Part shown: positions 8,444 through 18,005 of the stretch, in pieces | How positions within the stretch are numbered: the first letter of the stretch is position 1 | How the letters are laid out: each line of letters starts with the position of its first letter | Assembly: GCA_035529935.1 (NCBI GenBank) | Contig: DATKVT010000230.1 | Location: forward strand, 1-46,423 | Source of the DNA: Williamwhitmania sp. | Lineage (GTDB): Bacteria; Bacteroidota; Bacteroidia; Bacteroidales; Williamwhitmaniaceae | Length of the DNA stretch: 46,423 nt | Direction of reading: 5' to 3' | Program-made: the position numbers and the translations under genes | The notes under the pieces: model-generated | Database searches by the model: none | Seen by the model: only the letters and a program-made list of their open reading frames with translations | What the model was told of the DNA's origin: nothing

Positions 8444-9454
8444 CTACTTTTCTTTTTCTTCCTCAATAATATACTTCTTTGCACCTGGAGTTGCATATAT
8501 CTTATATGCCCCGGTGGAATCAGAATAGATAAATATGGCATCAAGGCCCTTCACTCGTTCAATAATCTTATTGGAAGGCTCCAGCCCAAGAACCATAAAG
8601 GCGGTTGCATAGGCATCGGCGGTACCACAATCATCGGCAAAAACCGAAACGCTAAGCACGCTATGCTGAACTGGGTAACCCGATTTTGGATCAATCTCGT
8701 GGGCATACTTAACACCATTCTCCTCATAGAACTTCCTGTAATTGCCCGAAGTCGCCACAGCCTTTCCTGAAAGACCTACTAGTATTTGAAGATCATCACC
8801 AGGTAGTGCGTTGTCCACCGGCTTATCGATACCAATAACCCACGGCACACCTTTGTGGTTTACCCCTTTGGCATAAACCTCGCCACCTATTTCAATCATA
8901 TAGTTCCGAATGCCTTTACTCTCTAGATACTTGGCAATCACATCAACCGAATAGCCCTGAGCATCAGCATCCACATCGATAAACATGCGCGGATCGGCCT
9001 TAATTACACGTCCATTCTCAATACGAACTTTGTCCATGCCCACCAGCCGCTTGAGGCTATCAACCTTGGAACTATCGAGCTTTATTCGCTTCTTAAAACC
9101 GAATCCCCAAGCCTCAGTGAGCGGACCAATTGTAATATCAAATGCGCCATTAGTATTCTCCCACACCTTGCGCGAAAGATTAAAAACTCCTGTAAAAAAC
9201 TTATCGGCACGAACCGTAGTGTCGTTGTTATTTATTCGCGTAATGATGGACTTGGGATTGTAGGTAGAGCAGGAGGTATCGAACTCTGCCAGCAGGCTAT
9301 CGATTTGTGGCTGCAGGTTTCTATTGGCCGAATCAGCATAGGCCATAGAGTAGGTTGTCCCTTGTGCAAATCCCTTTATAGCGATATAGTGCTTTGACCT
9401 AGAGCAAGCTAAAGTTGCAACACCTAGCACAGCAAGCAATAAATACCTCTTCAT
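8444..9454 (-). CDS. apbE: FAD:protein FMN transferase
   Basis: This 336-residue protein matches ApbE, which covalently transfers FMN from FAD to threonine residues of flavoproteins such as NqrB and NqrC on the periplasmic side. An N-terminal signal with a lipobox-like TLAC at C17 suggests a lipoprotein. Diagnostic segments are FAQGTTYSMAYA, IEIGGEVYAKG, AVATSGNYR, and YAHEIDPKSGYPV with the C-terminal DDCGTADAYATAFMVLG, which carry FAD and magnesium contacts. It lies directly downstream of nqrF on the same strand, and the NQR complex is its obvious client. A terminator between nqrF and apbE suggests it is transcribed from its own promoter or by read-through. Length is normal for the family. 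Confidence 0.95.
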   Translation of the reverse strand: MKRYLLLAVLGVATLACSRSKHYIAIKGFAQGTTYSMAYADSANRNLQPQIDSLLAEFDTSCSTYNPKSIITRINNNDTTVRADKFFTGVFNLSRKVWENTNGAFDITIGPLTEAWGFGFKKRIKLDSSKVDSLKRLVGMDKVRIENGRVIKADPRMFIDVDADAQGYSVDVIAKYLESKGIRNYMIEIGGEVYAKGVNHKGVPWVIGIDKPVDNALPGDDLQILVGLSGKAVATSGNYRKFYEENGVKYAHEIDPKSGYPVQHSVLSVSVFADDCGTADAYATAFMVLGLEPSNKIIERVKGLDAIFIYSDSTGAYKIYATPGAKKYIIEEEKEK

Positions 9455-9567
9455 AACAAAATCATATTAGTGGTTGAGAACGAATATAACAGGCTTACTA
9501 ATACTTTTTCAGCAGCTAAATTACTCACGATTGCTGTTTACGCGTTACCTGAATGAAATTAATCTAC

Positions 9568-9594
9568 AAAAAAACCGGGCGCTATGAGGCCCGG
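9568..9594 (-). terminator. Rho-independent terminator of the nqr operon
   Basis: CCGGGC (9575-9580) pairs with GCCCGG (9589-9594) around an 8-base loop, followed on the minus strand by seven T. It lies just after the nqrF stop codon and before apbE. Confidence 0.82.
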
Positions 9595-9601
9595 CCTATG
9601 T

Positions 9602-10864
9602 TTATCCACCAAAGTCGTCATAAGCAACCATTTCGTTGGGTACGCCAAGATTGTAGAGCATTTTTTGCACTGCATCGTTCATCATGGGTGGGCCGCAGAG
9701 ATAGTATTCAATATCTTCGGGGGTTTCGTGCTTCGAGAGGTAGTTGTCGTAAATTACCTGATGGATGAAGCCCGTTTTACCTTTCCAGTTATCTTCCTTT
9801 TTTGGCTCTGAAAGGGCAATATGAAAAGTGAAGTTGGGAAACTGCTTTTCTATAGCGCGGAACTCATCTTCATAGAATATCTCCCTTTGGGAACGCGCAC
9901 CATACCAAAAGGTAGTCTTACGACCAGTTTGAGCGGTTTTGAAGAGGTGGAAAATATGCGACCTCATGGGAGCCATGCCGGCACCACCTCCAATAAACAT
10001 AATTTCGCTTTCGGTGTCCTTAATGAAGAACTCACCGTATGGACCCGAAATGGTAACCTTATCACCCGGCTTACGAGAGAATATAAAGGAGGAGCAGATA
10101 CCAGGGTTCACATTCATAAATGTTCCCTTGGCTCTATCCCATGGTGGCGTAGCAATACGAATGTTGAGCATCACAATGTCACCTTCCGCAGGGGAGTTTG
10201 CCATGGAGTAGGCCCGAAAGGTTTCCTCTGTGTTTTTGGCCTTGAGGTCCCAAATCTTAAGTTTATCCCAATCCTCATGAAATTCAGGTTCAACAAAGAT
10301 ATCTTTGCTGTAGTCGATCAGGTCATATTTGGGTACGTCAATTTGAATGTATCCGCCCGACTTAAACTTGAGGTGTTCACCAGCAGGAAGTCGAACTACA
10401 AACTCCTTTATAAAGGTGGCCACGTTCTTGTTCGAAACCACCTCGCACTCCCACTTCTTTATTCCCATCACCTCTTCAGGTACTTGGATTTTAATATCCT
10501 CCCTAATCTTCACCTGACAGCCCAATCGCCAGTTGTTTTGCTGCTGCTTCCGGGTAAAAAAGCCCGTTTCTGTTGAAAGGATACTCCCTCCACCCTCTTC
10601 AACCTGGCATTTACACATGCCACATGTTCCGCCTCCCCCGCACGCAGAAGGAAGAAAGATGCCATTGCTGGCTAGGGTGCTCAGGATGGATGAACCGGAG
10701 TCGACCTCCAGTACCTTCTCCTCATTAATGGTGACCTTAACTTTTCCCGATGGAGTAAGTTTCTTCTTTGCAAATAGCAACACTGAAACCAGCACCAATG
10801 TTACCAAGAAAAAAACGATAACGCCAGACCCAACAATAAGATTATCAACGCTTAAAAGTATCAT
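9602..10864 (-). CDS. nqrF: Na+-translocating NADH:quinone oxidoreductase subunit F
   Basis: NqrF is the electron input subunit of the sodium-pumping NADH dehydrogenase. The 420-residue protein has one N-terminal membrane helix (about 10-32). A 2Fe-2S ferredoxin-like domain follows, with SACGGGGTCGMCKC (C75, C81, C84) and the fourth cysteine C116 in RLGCQV. The FAD site is RAYSMANSP, the NADH site is FIGGGAGMAPMRS, and the C-terminus is YLCGPPMMNDAV to AYDDFGG, as in other NqrF proteins. An in-frame GTG at 10867 precedes the ATG directly; I chose the ATG at 10864. It is the last gene of the nqrABCDEF operon, 18 bases after nqrE, and is followed by a terminator. Confidence 0.97.
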   Translation of the reverse strand: MILLSVDNLIVGSGVIVFFLVTLVLVSVLLFAKKKLTPSGKVKVTINEEKVLEVDSGSSILSTLASNGIFLPSACGGGGTCGMCKCQVEEGGGSILSTETGFFTRKQQQNNWRLGCQVKIREDIKIQVPEEVMGIKKWECEVVSNKNVATFIKEFVVRLPAGEHLKFKSGGYIQIDVPKYDLIDYSKDIFVEPEFHEDWDKLKIWDLKAKNTEETFRAYSMANSPAEGDIVMLNIRIATPPWDRAKGTFMNVNPGICSSFIFSRKPGDKVTISGPYGEFFIKDTESEIMFIGGGAGMAPMRSHIFHLFKTAQTGRKTTFWYGARSQREIFYEDEFRAIEKQFPNFTFHIALSEPKKEDNWKGKTGFIHQVIYDNYLSKHETPEDIEYYLCGPPMMNDAVQKMLYNLGVPNEMVAYDDFGG

Positions 10865-10882
10865 CACGCAATTTTATTTCGG

Positions 10883-11500
10883 TTATAACTTAATTCCCAT
10901 GAAGCTCATGAAGGCAATCCCCATTAATCCAGTGAGAATAAACGTAATTCCCAAACCGCGCAGCGGTGCTGGCACGTTGGAGTATTTCAACTTTTCCCTT
11001 ATGGCAGCAATGCTCACAATGGCAAGAAACCAGCCCACACCAGAGCCAACGCCAAACACAGAAGCTTCGGCCAAGGTGGCATACTCCCGTTGTTGCATAA
11101 AAAGCGAACCGCCAAGAATTGCACAGTTTACGGCAATCAGAGGAAGGAAAATACCCAACTGATTATAGAGTGCTGGAGCAAATTTTTCCACCAACATTTC
11201 CACCAGCTGCGTCATGGAAGCAATAACTGCAATAAACATGATAAAGCTAAGGAAGCTAAGGTCTACCGTAGAAAAACTTTGACCAAGCCACGAAAGGGCT
11301 CCAGGCGATAGCAGATACTTATCGAGCAAGTAGTCAACCGGAACTGTAATTCCCAGCACAAACACAACCGCTACGCCAAGGCCACTGGCGGTCTTCACTG
11401 TTTTCGACACGGCAAGATAGGAGCACATACCTAGGAAGTATGCGAAAATCATGTTGTCGATAAAGATTGACTTGACGAATATGTTAATTAAATGTTCCAT
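10883..11500 (-). CDS. nqrE: Na+-translocating NADH:quinone oxidoreductase subunit E
   Basis: This 205-residue protein is an integral membrane NQR subunit with six hydrophobic helices, homologous to Rnf[16 protein letters not shown] carries C26 and AVNCAILGG carries C125. These are the equivalents of the NqrE cysteines that, with two from NqrD, hold the intramembrane iron-sulfur centre. The start [16 protein letters not shown] is typical of the family. It sits between nqrD (22-base gap) and nqrF in the operon. Length and sequence are ordinary. Confidence 0.96.
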   Translation of the reverse strand: MEHLINIFVKSIFIDNMIFAYFLGMCSYLAVSKTVKTASGLGVAVVFVLGITVPVDYLLDKYLLSPGALSWLGQSFSTVDLSFLSFIMFIAVIASMTQLVEMLVEKFAPALYNQLGIFLPLIAVNCAILGGSLFMQQREYATLAEASVFGVGSGVGWFLAIVSIAAIREKLKYSNVPAPLRGLGITFILTGLMGIAFMSFMGIKL

Positions 11501-11522
11501 AGTTCAAATCTAGTTGTAGGGG

Positions 11523-12173
11523 TTATTTTTCAATGAGCTTGCTATTGTAGGACCGATGAGCCCAAATTATTATACCCACCAAGATCAGCGCCATTGGAGG
11601 TAAAATAAACAGCCCATTGTTAACGTAAAATCCGCCATGTGTAACGTAGATGGATTCAGGAATTACTCTCATGCCCCACACTGTTCCCGAACCAATAAGC
11701 TCACGAAAGAAGGAAACAACCAGCAAGATGGCGCCATATCCAGCACCGTTACCAATTCCATCGAGGAAAGAGGGCCAAGGCTTGTTAGCCAAAGCAAAGG
11801 CTTCCAAGCGTCCCATTACAATGCAGTTGGTAATAATCAGCCCCACAAACACGGAGAGTTGCTTGCTCACGTCGTACACAAAAGCCTTGAGTAGCTGATC
11901 AACCAAAATAACCAAAGCGGCGACAACCACCAGCTGCACAATAATCCGAATCCGGGAAGGGATGGTGTTGCGGAGGTATGAAATAATGAGGTTTGAAAAT
12001 GCAGTAACCACGGTAACCGACAAAGCCATTACAAATGCAGGCTTCATCTTTACAGTAACGGCTAGAGCGGAGCAAACGCCAAGCACCTGCACAGTGATGG
12101 GGTTGTTGGCATTAAGCGGCCCCGTGAGCAGATTAAGGTTTTTTACGGAAAAAAGAGGTTCTTTCTGGCTCAT
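11523..12173 (-). CDS. nqrD: Na+-translocating NADH:quinone oxidoreductase subunit D
   Basis: This 216-residue protein is homologous to RnfE and forms a membrane pair with NqrE. The conserved cysteines are C34 in [11 protein letters not shown] and C117 in [15 protein letters not shown], which would share the NqrD/NqrE iron-sulfur centre. Six membrane helices are visible, and the N-terminus carries the family-typical [10 protein letters not shown]. It begins 2 bases after nqrC ends, indicating translational coupling in the nqr operon. Nothing unusual was noted. Confidence 0.96.
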   Translation of the reverse strand: MSQKEPLFSVKNLNLLTGPLNANNPITVQVLGVCSALAVTVKMKPAFVMALSVTVVTAFSNLIISYLRNTIPSRIRIIVQLVVVAALVILVDQLLKAFVYDVSKQLSVFVGLIITNCIVMGRLEAFALANKPWPSFLDGIGNGAGYGAILLVVSFFRELIGSGTVWGMRVIPESIYVTHGGFYVNNGLFILPPMALILVGIIIWAHRSYNSKLIEK

Positions 12174-12175
12174 AG

Positions 12176-12898
12176 CTATTTCTTTTTATTTTTCTGAAAG
12201 TAGTATTCGTAGGGACGAAGGCAATCTAACAACATAGCCTCCAGCCCTCTACTGGTGAGAGTCCCACCCGAGATGGCATCTACCTCGTGCATGTTTCCAG
12301 GAGTAGCTCCTCCCTTCATCACCTTGATGGAGGTAAAAGTATTTCCCTCAAATATCTTCTTCCCCTTAAACTGGGCTTGGAAAGCGGGAGTATTGATTTC
12401 AGCCCCAAGACCTGGAGTTTCACTCTCGTGGTCGAAGGTAGTACCGGCAATAGTATTGAAGTCGGATTCCAACGAAACATATCCCCAAATTGGTCCCCAA
12501 AGTCCACGACCTCTAACAGGAATAATGTATAAAACCTGCCCTTTGTCGTCCTTGTACTCAAACACAGGAAGATCCCTGTCTTTTCCAGGTTTAGCAATTT
12601 CGGCCTTCATGTCGATGCTAAATGCATCGATGCCTTTCTTGGGATTGCCCAGCGAGTCGATAACAAAGGTATTAACGATGTGCTTGCTGTAGGCATCCTC
12701 CGTCCACTTGTCCTTAGAAGCAACATTTTGTGGTGCAATAAGGCCAACCGACCTTAGAATATTCGACTTCTTCTCAATCTCGACATTTTTATCCTGGAAT
12801 GGCTTAAGGACAATGGATGCTATGGCTAAAACTGCAGCCACCAAGATAACCATTACCGAGGAGTATATAAATATGTAGCGATTACTCTGCTTATTCAT
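12176..12898 (-). CDS. nqrC: Na+-translocating NADH:quinone oxidoreductase subunit C
   Basis: This 240-residue subunit has one N-terminal membrane helix (about 8-32) and a large periplasmic FMN-binding domain. GLGAEI and the segment [11 protein letters not shown] at about 206-216 mark the FMN attachment site. T213 is the expected flavinylated threonine, modified by ApbE, whose gene is downstream of this operon. The motif reads S-G-G-T where many NqrC proteins have S-G-A-T, a small variation. The gene lies 17 bases downstream of nqrB. The family call is firm; the exact modified residue is inferred from homology. Confidence 0.95.
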   Translation of the reverse strand: MNKQSNRYIFIYSSVMVILVAAVLAIASIVLKPFQDKNVEIEKKSNILRSVGLIAPQNVASKDKWTEDAYSKHIVNTFVIDSLGNPKKGIDAFSIDMKAEIAKPGKDRDLPVFEYKDDKGQVLYIIPVRGRGLWGPIWGYVSLESDFNTIAGTTFDHESETPGLGAEINTPAFQAQFKGKKIFEGNTFTSIKVMKGGATPGNMHEVDAISGGTLTSRGLEAMLLDCLRPYEYYFQKNKKK

Positions 12899-12915
12899 GG
12901 CTTTTAAAGTTAAAG

Positions 12916-14112
12916 TTATGCGTTAGTAGCCCTGCGTAACCTGCGCCGGATATTGGACTGCACCACGTAGTGGTCGATAAGCGAGGCAAAGGTATTCAGC
13001 AGCAGAATGGCCAACATCATCCCCTCGGGATAAGCCGGGTTGAGCACGCGAATGAGGATTGCCATAACACCGATTAGGAAGCCATATATCCACTTTCCTT
13101 TTTCAGTTTGAGCACCAGTAACCGGATCAGTTGCCATGAACACGGCCCCAAAGGCAAAGCCACCCATAATTAGATGGTAGTAGGCAGGAATTTGCATGTA
13201 TGGATTTGCACCAAACGCATTAAGCAGCAGTGCCATCCCAAAACCTCCAGCAAACACCGAAACAATAATCTTCCAACTCCCGATGCCGGTAATCATAAGT
13301 ATGGCAGCACCAATAAGAATGGCAAGTGTAGATGTTTCGCCAATAGACCCGGGAATAAAACCGAGAAACATATCGGACGCACTTGGCAAATGACTCACCA
13401 ACTGACTAACAGTCATATTATGAGCAGTTTCACCAGCACCAGTGGCAGCAATTGCCAAGGGTGTTGCACCTGAAAAGCCGTCGACCATGCCATGCCCCCC
13501 GGCTAGTCCAGAAATCCAGACCAAATCACCTGACATTTTCGAAGGGTATGCAAAAAACACAAAAGCCCTAGCCAGCAGTGCCGGATTAAAAACGTTCATG
13601 CCCGTTCCGCCAAAAACTTCTTTTCCAATGACAACGGAAAAGGCTGTTGCCAATCCAACCATCCACAAAGGAACGTCCACAGGCATAATGAGCGGAATAA
13701 GCATTCCCGTCACTAGGAAGCCTTCATTAACCTCATGATGTCTTATTTGAGCAAAGGCAAACTCAATACCTAAGCCAACAACGTAGGAAACAACTATAAT
13801 AGGGAACACCTTTAAAAATCCAAACACGAAAGTTTGAATTAGGGTCCAATCTTTAATACCAAATGCGATAGAGTGCTGGTATCCCACATTCCACATACCA
13901 AATAACAAGGCTGGCATTAGGGCTATAATCACCACGGTCATGGTGCGCTTCAGATCGATGGCATCCCGGATATGTGCTCCACGGTTGGTAACCTTATCGG
14001 GAACGAAGAGGAATGACTCAAAGGCTTCAAAGCTGGAATGAAACATCTGCAGCTTTCCTCCTTTTTCGAACTGTGGCTTTATCCGATCCAGAAAACTTCT
14101 AAGGAATTTCAT
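12916..14112 (-). CDS. nqrB: Na+-translocating NADH:quinone oxidoreductase subunit B
   Basis: This 398-residue integral membrane subunit is homologous to RnfD and contains the sodium path, riboflavin, and a covalent FMN. The FMN attachment motif is DGFSGATPLA, with T217 as the predicted flavinylated residue, a direct target of ApbE. Other conserved stretches are GKEVFGGTGMNVFNPAL and FMATDPVTGAQT. About ten membrane helices are visible. The start MKFLRSFLDRIKPQFEKGGK is typical. It follows nqrA with a 24-base gap in the operon. Confidence 0.96.
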   Translation of the reverse strand: MKFLRSFLDRIKPQFEKGGKLQMFHSSFEAFESFLFVPDKVTNRGAHIRDAIDLKRTMTVVIIALMPALLFGMWNVGYQHSIAFGIKDWTLIQTFVFGFLKVFPIIVVSYVVGLGIEFAFAQIRHHEVNEGFLVTGMLIPLIMPVDVPLWMVGLATAFSVVIGKEVFGGTGMNVFNPALLARAFVFFAYPSKMSGDLVWISGLAGGHGMVDGFSGATPLAIAATGAGETAHNMTVSQLVSHLPSASDMFLGFIPGSIGETSTLAILIGAAILMITGIGSWKIIVSVFAGGFGMALLLNAFGANPYMQIPAYYHLIMGGFAFGAVFMATDPVTGAQTEKGKWIYGFLIGVMAILIRVLNPAYPEGMMLAILLLNTFASLIDHYVVQSNIRRRLRRATNA

Positions 14113-14136
14113 TATATTTTAGGATTTTATTAGCAA

Positions 14137-15489
14137 CTAGTTCATTTCCTTAATCATCAAGTCGAGGCCTTTGCGAACAATTTCTTGCACCTCAATCTTG
14201 GAGGTGCATACAAATTCGCATAGGGCAAAGTCTTCCTCGGCAACTTCATAGATGCCCAGATTCTCCATGGCCTCAACATCCTCCGCCAAAATTGCCTTGA
14301 GCAGATGAACCGGATAAATGTCCATGGGAAATACCTTTTCGTACTGACCAGTCATTACGAATGCTCTTTCGCCCCCATTCATGTTGGTGTCGAGGCGAAA
14401 TGATTTTATCGGCAGTAATTTCGAAAAAAAGGTACGGGAAGCGCTATACTTATTGAAACCAGGAGCAGCCCATCCAAGAAACTCAAAATGCTTCCCTTCT
14501 GGAATAACAGTAAGTTGATTGTCGTAGAAGCCGAGGTATCCATGCGAAGGAACTCGTTGCCCAGTTAGCACGTTGCCACTAATAAAACGGTTACTGCCAT
14601 CAGACACCCTACCTTCAATCAGCCTACTTATGGAAGCACCACTAATTAACCTATAGTAGCGAGGCTTGAGTACCTCCGATCCAGCAAGCGAGATAACCTT
14701 GCTGGCATCGTAAACGCCATTCAAGAAAAGGCGACCAATAAAAATCACCGTCCATGGGTCAAGTGTCCAAACTACTTCTCCCTTATTTAAGGGTTCAATA
14801 TGATGAATTTGAATGCCAACATTTCCTGCCGGATGTGGGCCGGTAATTTCGTGCATCTCCACCCCTTTTATCTTTGCAAATACGCTGGTGGCAGAACGAT
14901 CGGCAGGAATAGTGAGGTGCACCTTCCCGTCGGTGAGCTTATGAAGAATATCAAAACCCTTTTGAAGGGCGCCCTCTTCCCCATTCACAGAAAAATCAAG
15001 ATCCGGGGCAAGTGGCGATGTGTCCAAACCAGAAATAAAGATTGCTTTTGGTACATCGACAGGGTTGGCCACAATGGCGTATGGTCGTTGCTTGATGCCC
15101 GGCCAAATGCCACTCTTTAGCAAAATGGTCTTTACCTCCTCGCGTGATTGCGATTCCTGTGAGGCCACTTCAAACTTTTCGTAATCCTGTGCGCCATCAG
15201 CCTCAATAACTACCTCCAAAATTGCCCGGCGCTCACCCCTATTTACCGCCTTAACGCTTCCGCTTATGGGAGAGGTAAAAAGTATTTCCGGTTTATACTT
15301 ATCGAAAAACAAAGGAGTTCCGGCCTTCACTTTGTCCTCCGGCTTTATCAGCAGCTTAGGCACTAAACCGGTAAAATCGGTAGGCTTTACCGCATAGGTG
15401 CTTGATATTTCCAGCCGCTCCAGCACCTTTTCTGCCTTGCCTGCCAATTTAATATCAAGCCCTTTCCGTATTTTTATTACCTTAGACAT
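14137..15489 (-). CDS. nqrA: Na+-translocating NADH:quinone oxidoreductase subunit A
   Basis: NqrA is the cytoplasmic-facing subunit of the complex, homologous to RnfC but lacking its ferredoxin domains. The protein begins MSKVIKIRKGLDIKLAGKAE, the family-typical start. An upstream in-frame start at 15540 would add 17 residues without homology, so the ATG at 15489 was chosen, giving 450 residues. Recognisable segments are DFTGLVPKLLIKPEDKVKAGTPLF, TSPISGSVKAVNRGERRAI, IFISGLDTSPLAPD and HPAGNVGIQIHHIEP. It is the first gene of nqrABCDEF. A TAnnTTTG element lies 29-36 bases upstream. Confidence 0.96.
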   Translation of the reverse strand: MSKVIKIRKGLDIKLAGKAEKVLERLEISSTYAVKPTDFTGLVPKLLIKPEDKVKAGTPLFFDKYKPEILFTSPISGSVKAVNRGERRAILEVVIEADGAQDYEKFEVASQESQSREEVKTILLKSGIWPGIKQRPYAIVANPVDVPKAIFISGLDTSPLAPDLDFSVNGEEGALQKGFDILHKLTDGKVHLTIPADRSATSVFAKIKGVEMHEITGPHPAGNVGIQIHHIEPLNKGEVVWTLDPWTVIFIGRLFLNGVYDASKVISLAGSEVLKPRYYRLISGASISRLIEGRVSDGSNRFISGNVLTGQRVPSHGYLGFYDNQLTVIPEGKHFEFLGWAAPGFNKYSASRTFFSKLLPIKSFRLDTNMNGGERAFVMTGQYEKVFPMDIYPVHLLKAILAEDVEAMENLGIYEVAEEDFALCEFVCTSKIEVQEIVRKGLDLMIKEMN

Positions 15490-15517
15490 CCTATATTTGT
15501 TGATTAGTTTGAGTTCA

Positions 15518-15525
15518 CAAAAATA
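15518..15525 (-). promoter_or_regulatory. Putative minus-7 element of the nqr operon promoter
   Basis: TATTTTTG on the minus strand is a perfect match to the Bacteroidota minus-7 consensus TAnnTTTG. It would give a leader of about 20 bases before nqrA. A clear minus-33 TTTG at the ideal distance is not obvious; the TTGAC upstream is closer than usual. Confidence 0.4.
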
Positions 15526-15640
15526 GATATTTTGTGTCAAGTTATCTGATTATTGACAAATATCACATGGACATATAATTATATTTTCAAAAACACCTGT
15601 TTGCCCATTAAACTGTTAGTTTTAACCACTATCAAAAATT

Positions 15641-16936
15641 ATGAAAGCAAAACATATATTATTTCTAAGTTACCTAACAGCGTTGAGTTTGCCAACAATT
15701 TTCTGTTACGCCAATAACAATATTGAGTGTGGAAATGTTCTATGCGGCTCCGAAAAAAATGGAAATTTTACCACGCGTAACGATATTTGCACGGTGCAGG
15801 TTTATCCCGAAGGGTTTGAGTTGGGCGATCCCATTCTCGAACTCAATGCCACCAACCCCCTAATTTTCTCATTCGACCAGATAGGTGACACCCCTGATTA
15901 CTTTACCTATACCATTGTGCACTGCGATGCTGACTGGAATGAGTCAGGGCTTTACTATGCCGACTACATGGATGGTTTTCAAACCAATACGCTGAACGAT
16001 TACCAGTACTCGTTCAACACAAAAGTGAACTACATTCACTTTTCGCTTAAAATTCCCAACAACCAAGTGCAAATAAAACTTTCGGGCAACTACGTAATCC
16101 GAGTTTATGGTCCCGACTCATCCACAGAGCCAATTATTCAGAAGCGCTTTTGCGTTGTTGAGCAGCTTACAACCCTTGCTTTGCGATTGAGGCAAGCTTC
16201 GGATCCCAGCCTCGTCCAAACCCACCAACAGCTTGATTTGGAAGTGTTTTATAATTCGCTACAGATAACCGATCCCTATACAGAGATGAAGGTTGTAGCC
16301 ATTCAGGACAATATTCCTGCCAAGCAGGAACCCCAGCCGGTATTTATCCACAGCAATTCAGTTGTATACAGCAATCCAGACCGCTTACTCTTCAATGGAC
16401 TAAACGAATGGCGAACGTTTGACACTCGTAGCTTAAACTACAACTCCATTAATGTTGATGAGATTTCCTTTGTAGCCGACAAATACCACGTGCTGCTCAA
16501 GACCGACAAAAGCAGGGAGTTCTCCAAATATATGACTCAGCCAGATTTTGATGGTAAAACCGTCATTCAAGCAGAAAAGGGCTACAACCCAGATATCGAT
16601 CTCGACTATCCAATAATCTACTTCACGCTAGCAGCGGAAACTCCGCTTTTTGGGGATGTCTTTGTTGTGGGCGACTTCACCAACTTTTCGTGCGATGATC
16701 GCTACAAAATGGTTTACAACCCAGAAAGGAAATCTTACGAATTAGCGCTTCAGCTAAAGCAGGGCTACTACAACTATATGTATGCCTTTCGTGAAAAGGG
16801 CAGCAACGAGCTAAATCTTTCAACACTGGAAGGCACTCATTCCGAAACACAGAATACATACGCCGTATACGTTTACTACCGACCAGCCGGAGGGCGCTAC
16901 GACAGGCTAGTTGGGTTTGCACATATTGGACAGTAA
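15641..16936 (+). CDS. DUF5103 / type IX secretion system plug-domain protein
   Basis: This 431-residue exported protein has an N-terminal signal (MKAKHILFLSYLTALSLPTIFCYA, cleavage near residue 25). It matches the DUF5103 family: VYPEGFELGDPILEL, LIFSFDQIGD, YFTYTIVHCDADWNESGLYYADYM, LKIPNNQVQIKLSGNYVIRVYG, and a C-terminal half with a carbohydrate-binding-like immunoglobulin fold. A member of this family was found as the plug of the SprA translocon in T9SS. It may therefore occupy or interact with the outer-membrane T9SS channel, consistent with the T9SS-tailed protease at 4.7-8.1 kb. It is transcribed divergently from nqrA and ends only 7 bases from the convergent HD-domain gene. Confidence 0.85.
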   Translation: MKAKHILFLSYLTALSLPTIFCYANNNIECGNVLCGSEKNGNFTTRNDICTVQVYPEGFELGDPILELNATNPLIFSFDQIGDTPDYFTYTIVHCDADWNESGLYYADYMDGFQTNTLNDYQYSFNTKVNYIHFSLKIPNNQVQIKLSGNYVIRVYGPDSSTEPIIQKRFCVVEQLTTLALRLRQASDPSLVQTHQQLDLEVFYNSLQITDPYTEMKVVAIQDNIPAKQEPQPVFIHSNSVVYSNPDRLLFNGLNEWRTFDTRSLNYNSINVDEISFVADKYHVLLKTDKSREFSKYMTQPDFDGKTVIQAEKGYNPDIDLDYPIIYFTLAAETPLFGDVFVVGDFTNFSCDDRYKMVYNPERKSYELALQLKQGYYNYMYAFREKGSNELNLSTLEGTHSETQNTYAVYVYYRPAGGRYDRLVGFAHIGQ

Positions 16937-16943
16937 GCGAATG

Positions 16944-17507
16944 CTAAAAGCCAAGCTCAGCCTCGATCGGTGTCAGAGCCTCAAGCGAAAGCTGCACAAA
17001 GTCGGCCAAGGGAATGCCAATTAGCTCGCATTCCAAAATGCTTTCCCTGCGTACAGAAGCGGCAAAAGCCTTTTCCTTCATACGTTTAACTACCGATTTG
17101 GCCTTTACCACAGAAATCTTCTTCTCGGGATAAACATAGGCTGTTGCAAAGATAAGACCGGTTATGGTTTCCCCTGCGGCAAGCGCATGTTCAAACTCGG
17201 AAGTTCGGGTTCGGTTAACCGCACTCTCGTTATGCATCCTAATGGCCTCAGCAATCTCAGCGTCGAAACCCAACTCGAGAAGCATGTCCGCACCTATGTT
17301 GGCGTGGCGGCACATATCACCCTCACAAAGGTCAATGTCGATATCGTGCAGCAATCCAGCTAAACCCCACCGCTCAACATCGCGTCCCAAATGCCGGGCA
17401 ATTGCGCGCATTACCGCTTCCGATGCTAGGCTATGGGCAACCATCCTTGTATTTGACACATGTTTGTTGAGCAATTCCAGCGCTTGCGTTCTTGAATATT
17501 CAGCCAT
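16944..17507 (-). CDS. HD-domain (HDIG-type) metal-dependent phosphohydrolase
   Basis: This 187-residue protein carries an HD domain over residues 15-125. The metal-binding residues appear in order: H25 (MVAHSLASE), H54-D55 (GLLHDIDIDL), H68 (MCRHANIGADMLLELG) and H92 (AIRMHNE). The family includes small phosphohydrolases of uncertain substrate, often nucleotides. There is no sensory or output domain. The C-terminal part (about 130-187) is helical and characteristic of the predicted HDIG hydrolases found singly in many genomes. It is monocistronic. Its 3' end lies 7 bases from the opposing T9SS plug-domain gene. The substrate is unknown. Confidence 0.82.
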   Translation of the reverse strand: MAEYSRTQALELLNKHVSNTRMVAHSLASEAVMRAIARHLGRDVERWGLAGLLHDIDIDLCEGDMCRHANIGADMLLELGFDAEIAEAIRMHNESAVNRTRTSEFEHALAAGETITGLIFATAYVYPEKKISVVKAKSVVKRMKEKAFAASVRRESILECELIGIPLADFVQLSLEALTPIEAELGF

Positions 17508-18005
17508 AGTTATGGAACAATTTTAATTTTACAAATGCGTTATTAGCTACATACAAAGTAAATGATCCTTACGATTCTAACAAATTAGATTTTTTGCAAT
17601 TCGCTTAGGAAATAATTATGACTGAGTTTATCCAAAATGATGCAGCATTTTTAATGTCAACTAGTTTTTATGCTCGGCTGTATCAAGCTCGGCATGTAGC
17701 ACGTAACCCCGTTCATCGGTTCACAGGCAGGCTTCATCGAGGATAATTCATTGGTTATCGACTTTATCAATCATCGAATGCTATCAAATCTGTAACTTCG
17801 CATTAATAAAATGTAGGAATAACCCTCAAAACCTGAACAACAGTATACTTCAACACAGTAATTTTCAGCAGAATGATTTCATTACAACGATACAAATTCT
17901 AAAGAATAGGCCAGGATCGCGCAAAAGCCAAACAAGCAATGAATAGGTAGGCTAATTTCGCAATTGTGTCAAACCATCATTCAGCAATATCAAAACCTAA
18001 GACAA
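17508..18005. other. Long intergenic region upstream of the TonB-dependent receptor
   Basis: About 500 A/T-rich bases lie between divergent genes and hold no coding region I can support. A TAATTTCG string near 17953 is one base off the Bacteroidota minus-7 consensus and could drive the receptor operon. The open frame continues upstream of the receptor ATG to a TTG at 17964, but that extension (CQTIIQQYQNLRQ) does not look like signal peptide. Confidence 0.35.

Noticed and set aside
10865..10867. GTG start for nqrF one codon upstream of the ATG
   Set aside because: The ATG at 10864 is the more probable start; the extra codon adds nothing to the protein.
9821..11162. Long plus-strand open frames of 251 and 209 codons opposite nqrF and nqrE
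   Set aside because: They are antisense to highly conserved NQR genes and read as reverse-strand artefacts with no recognisable domains.
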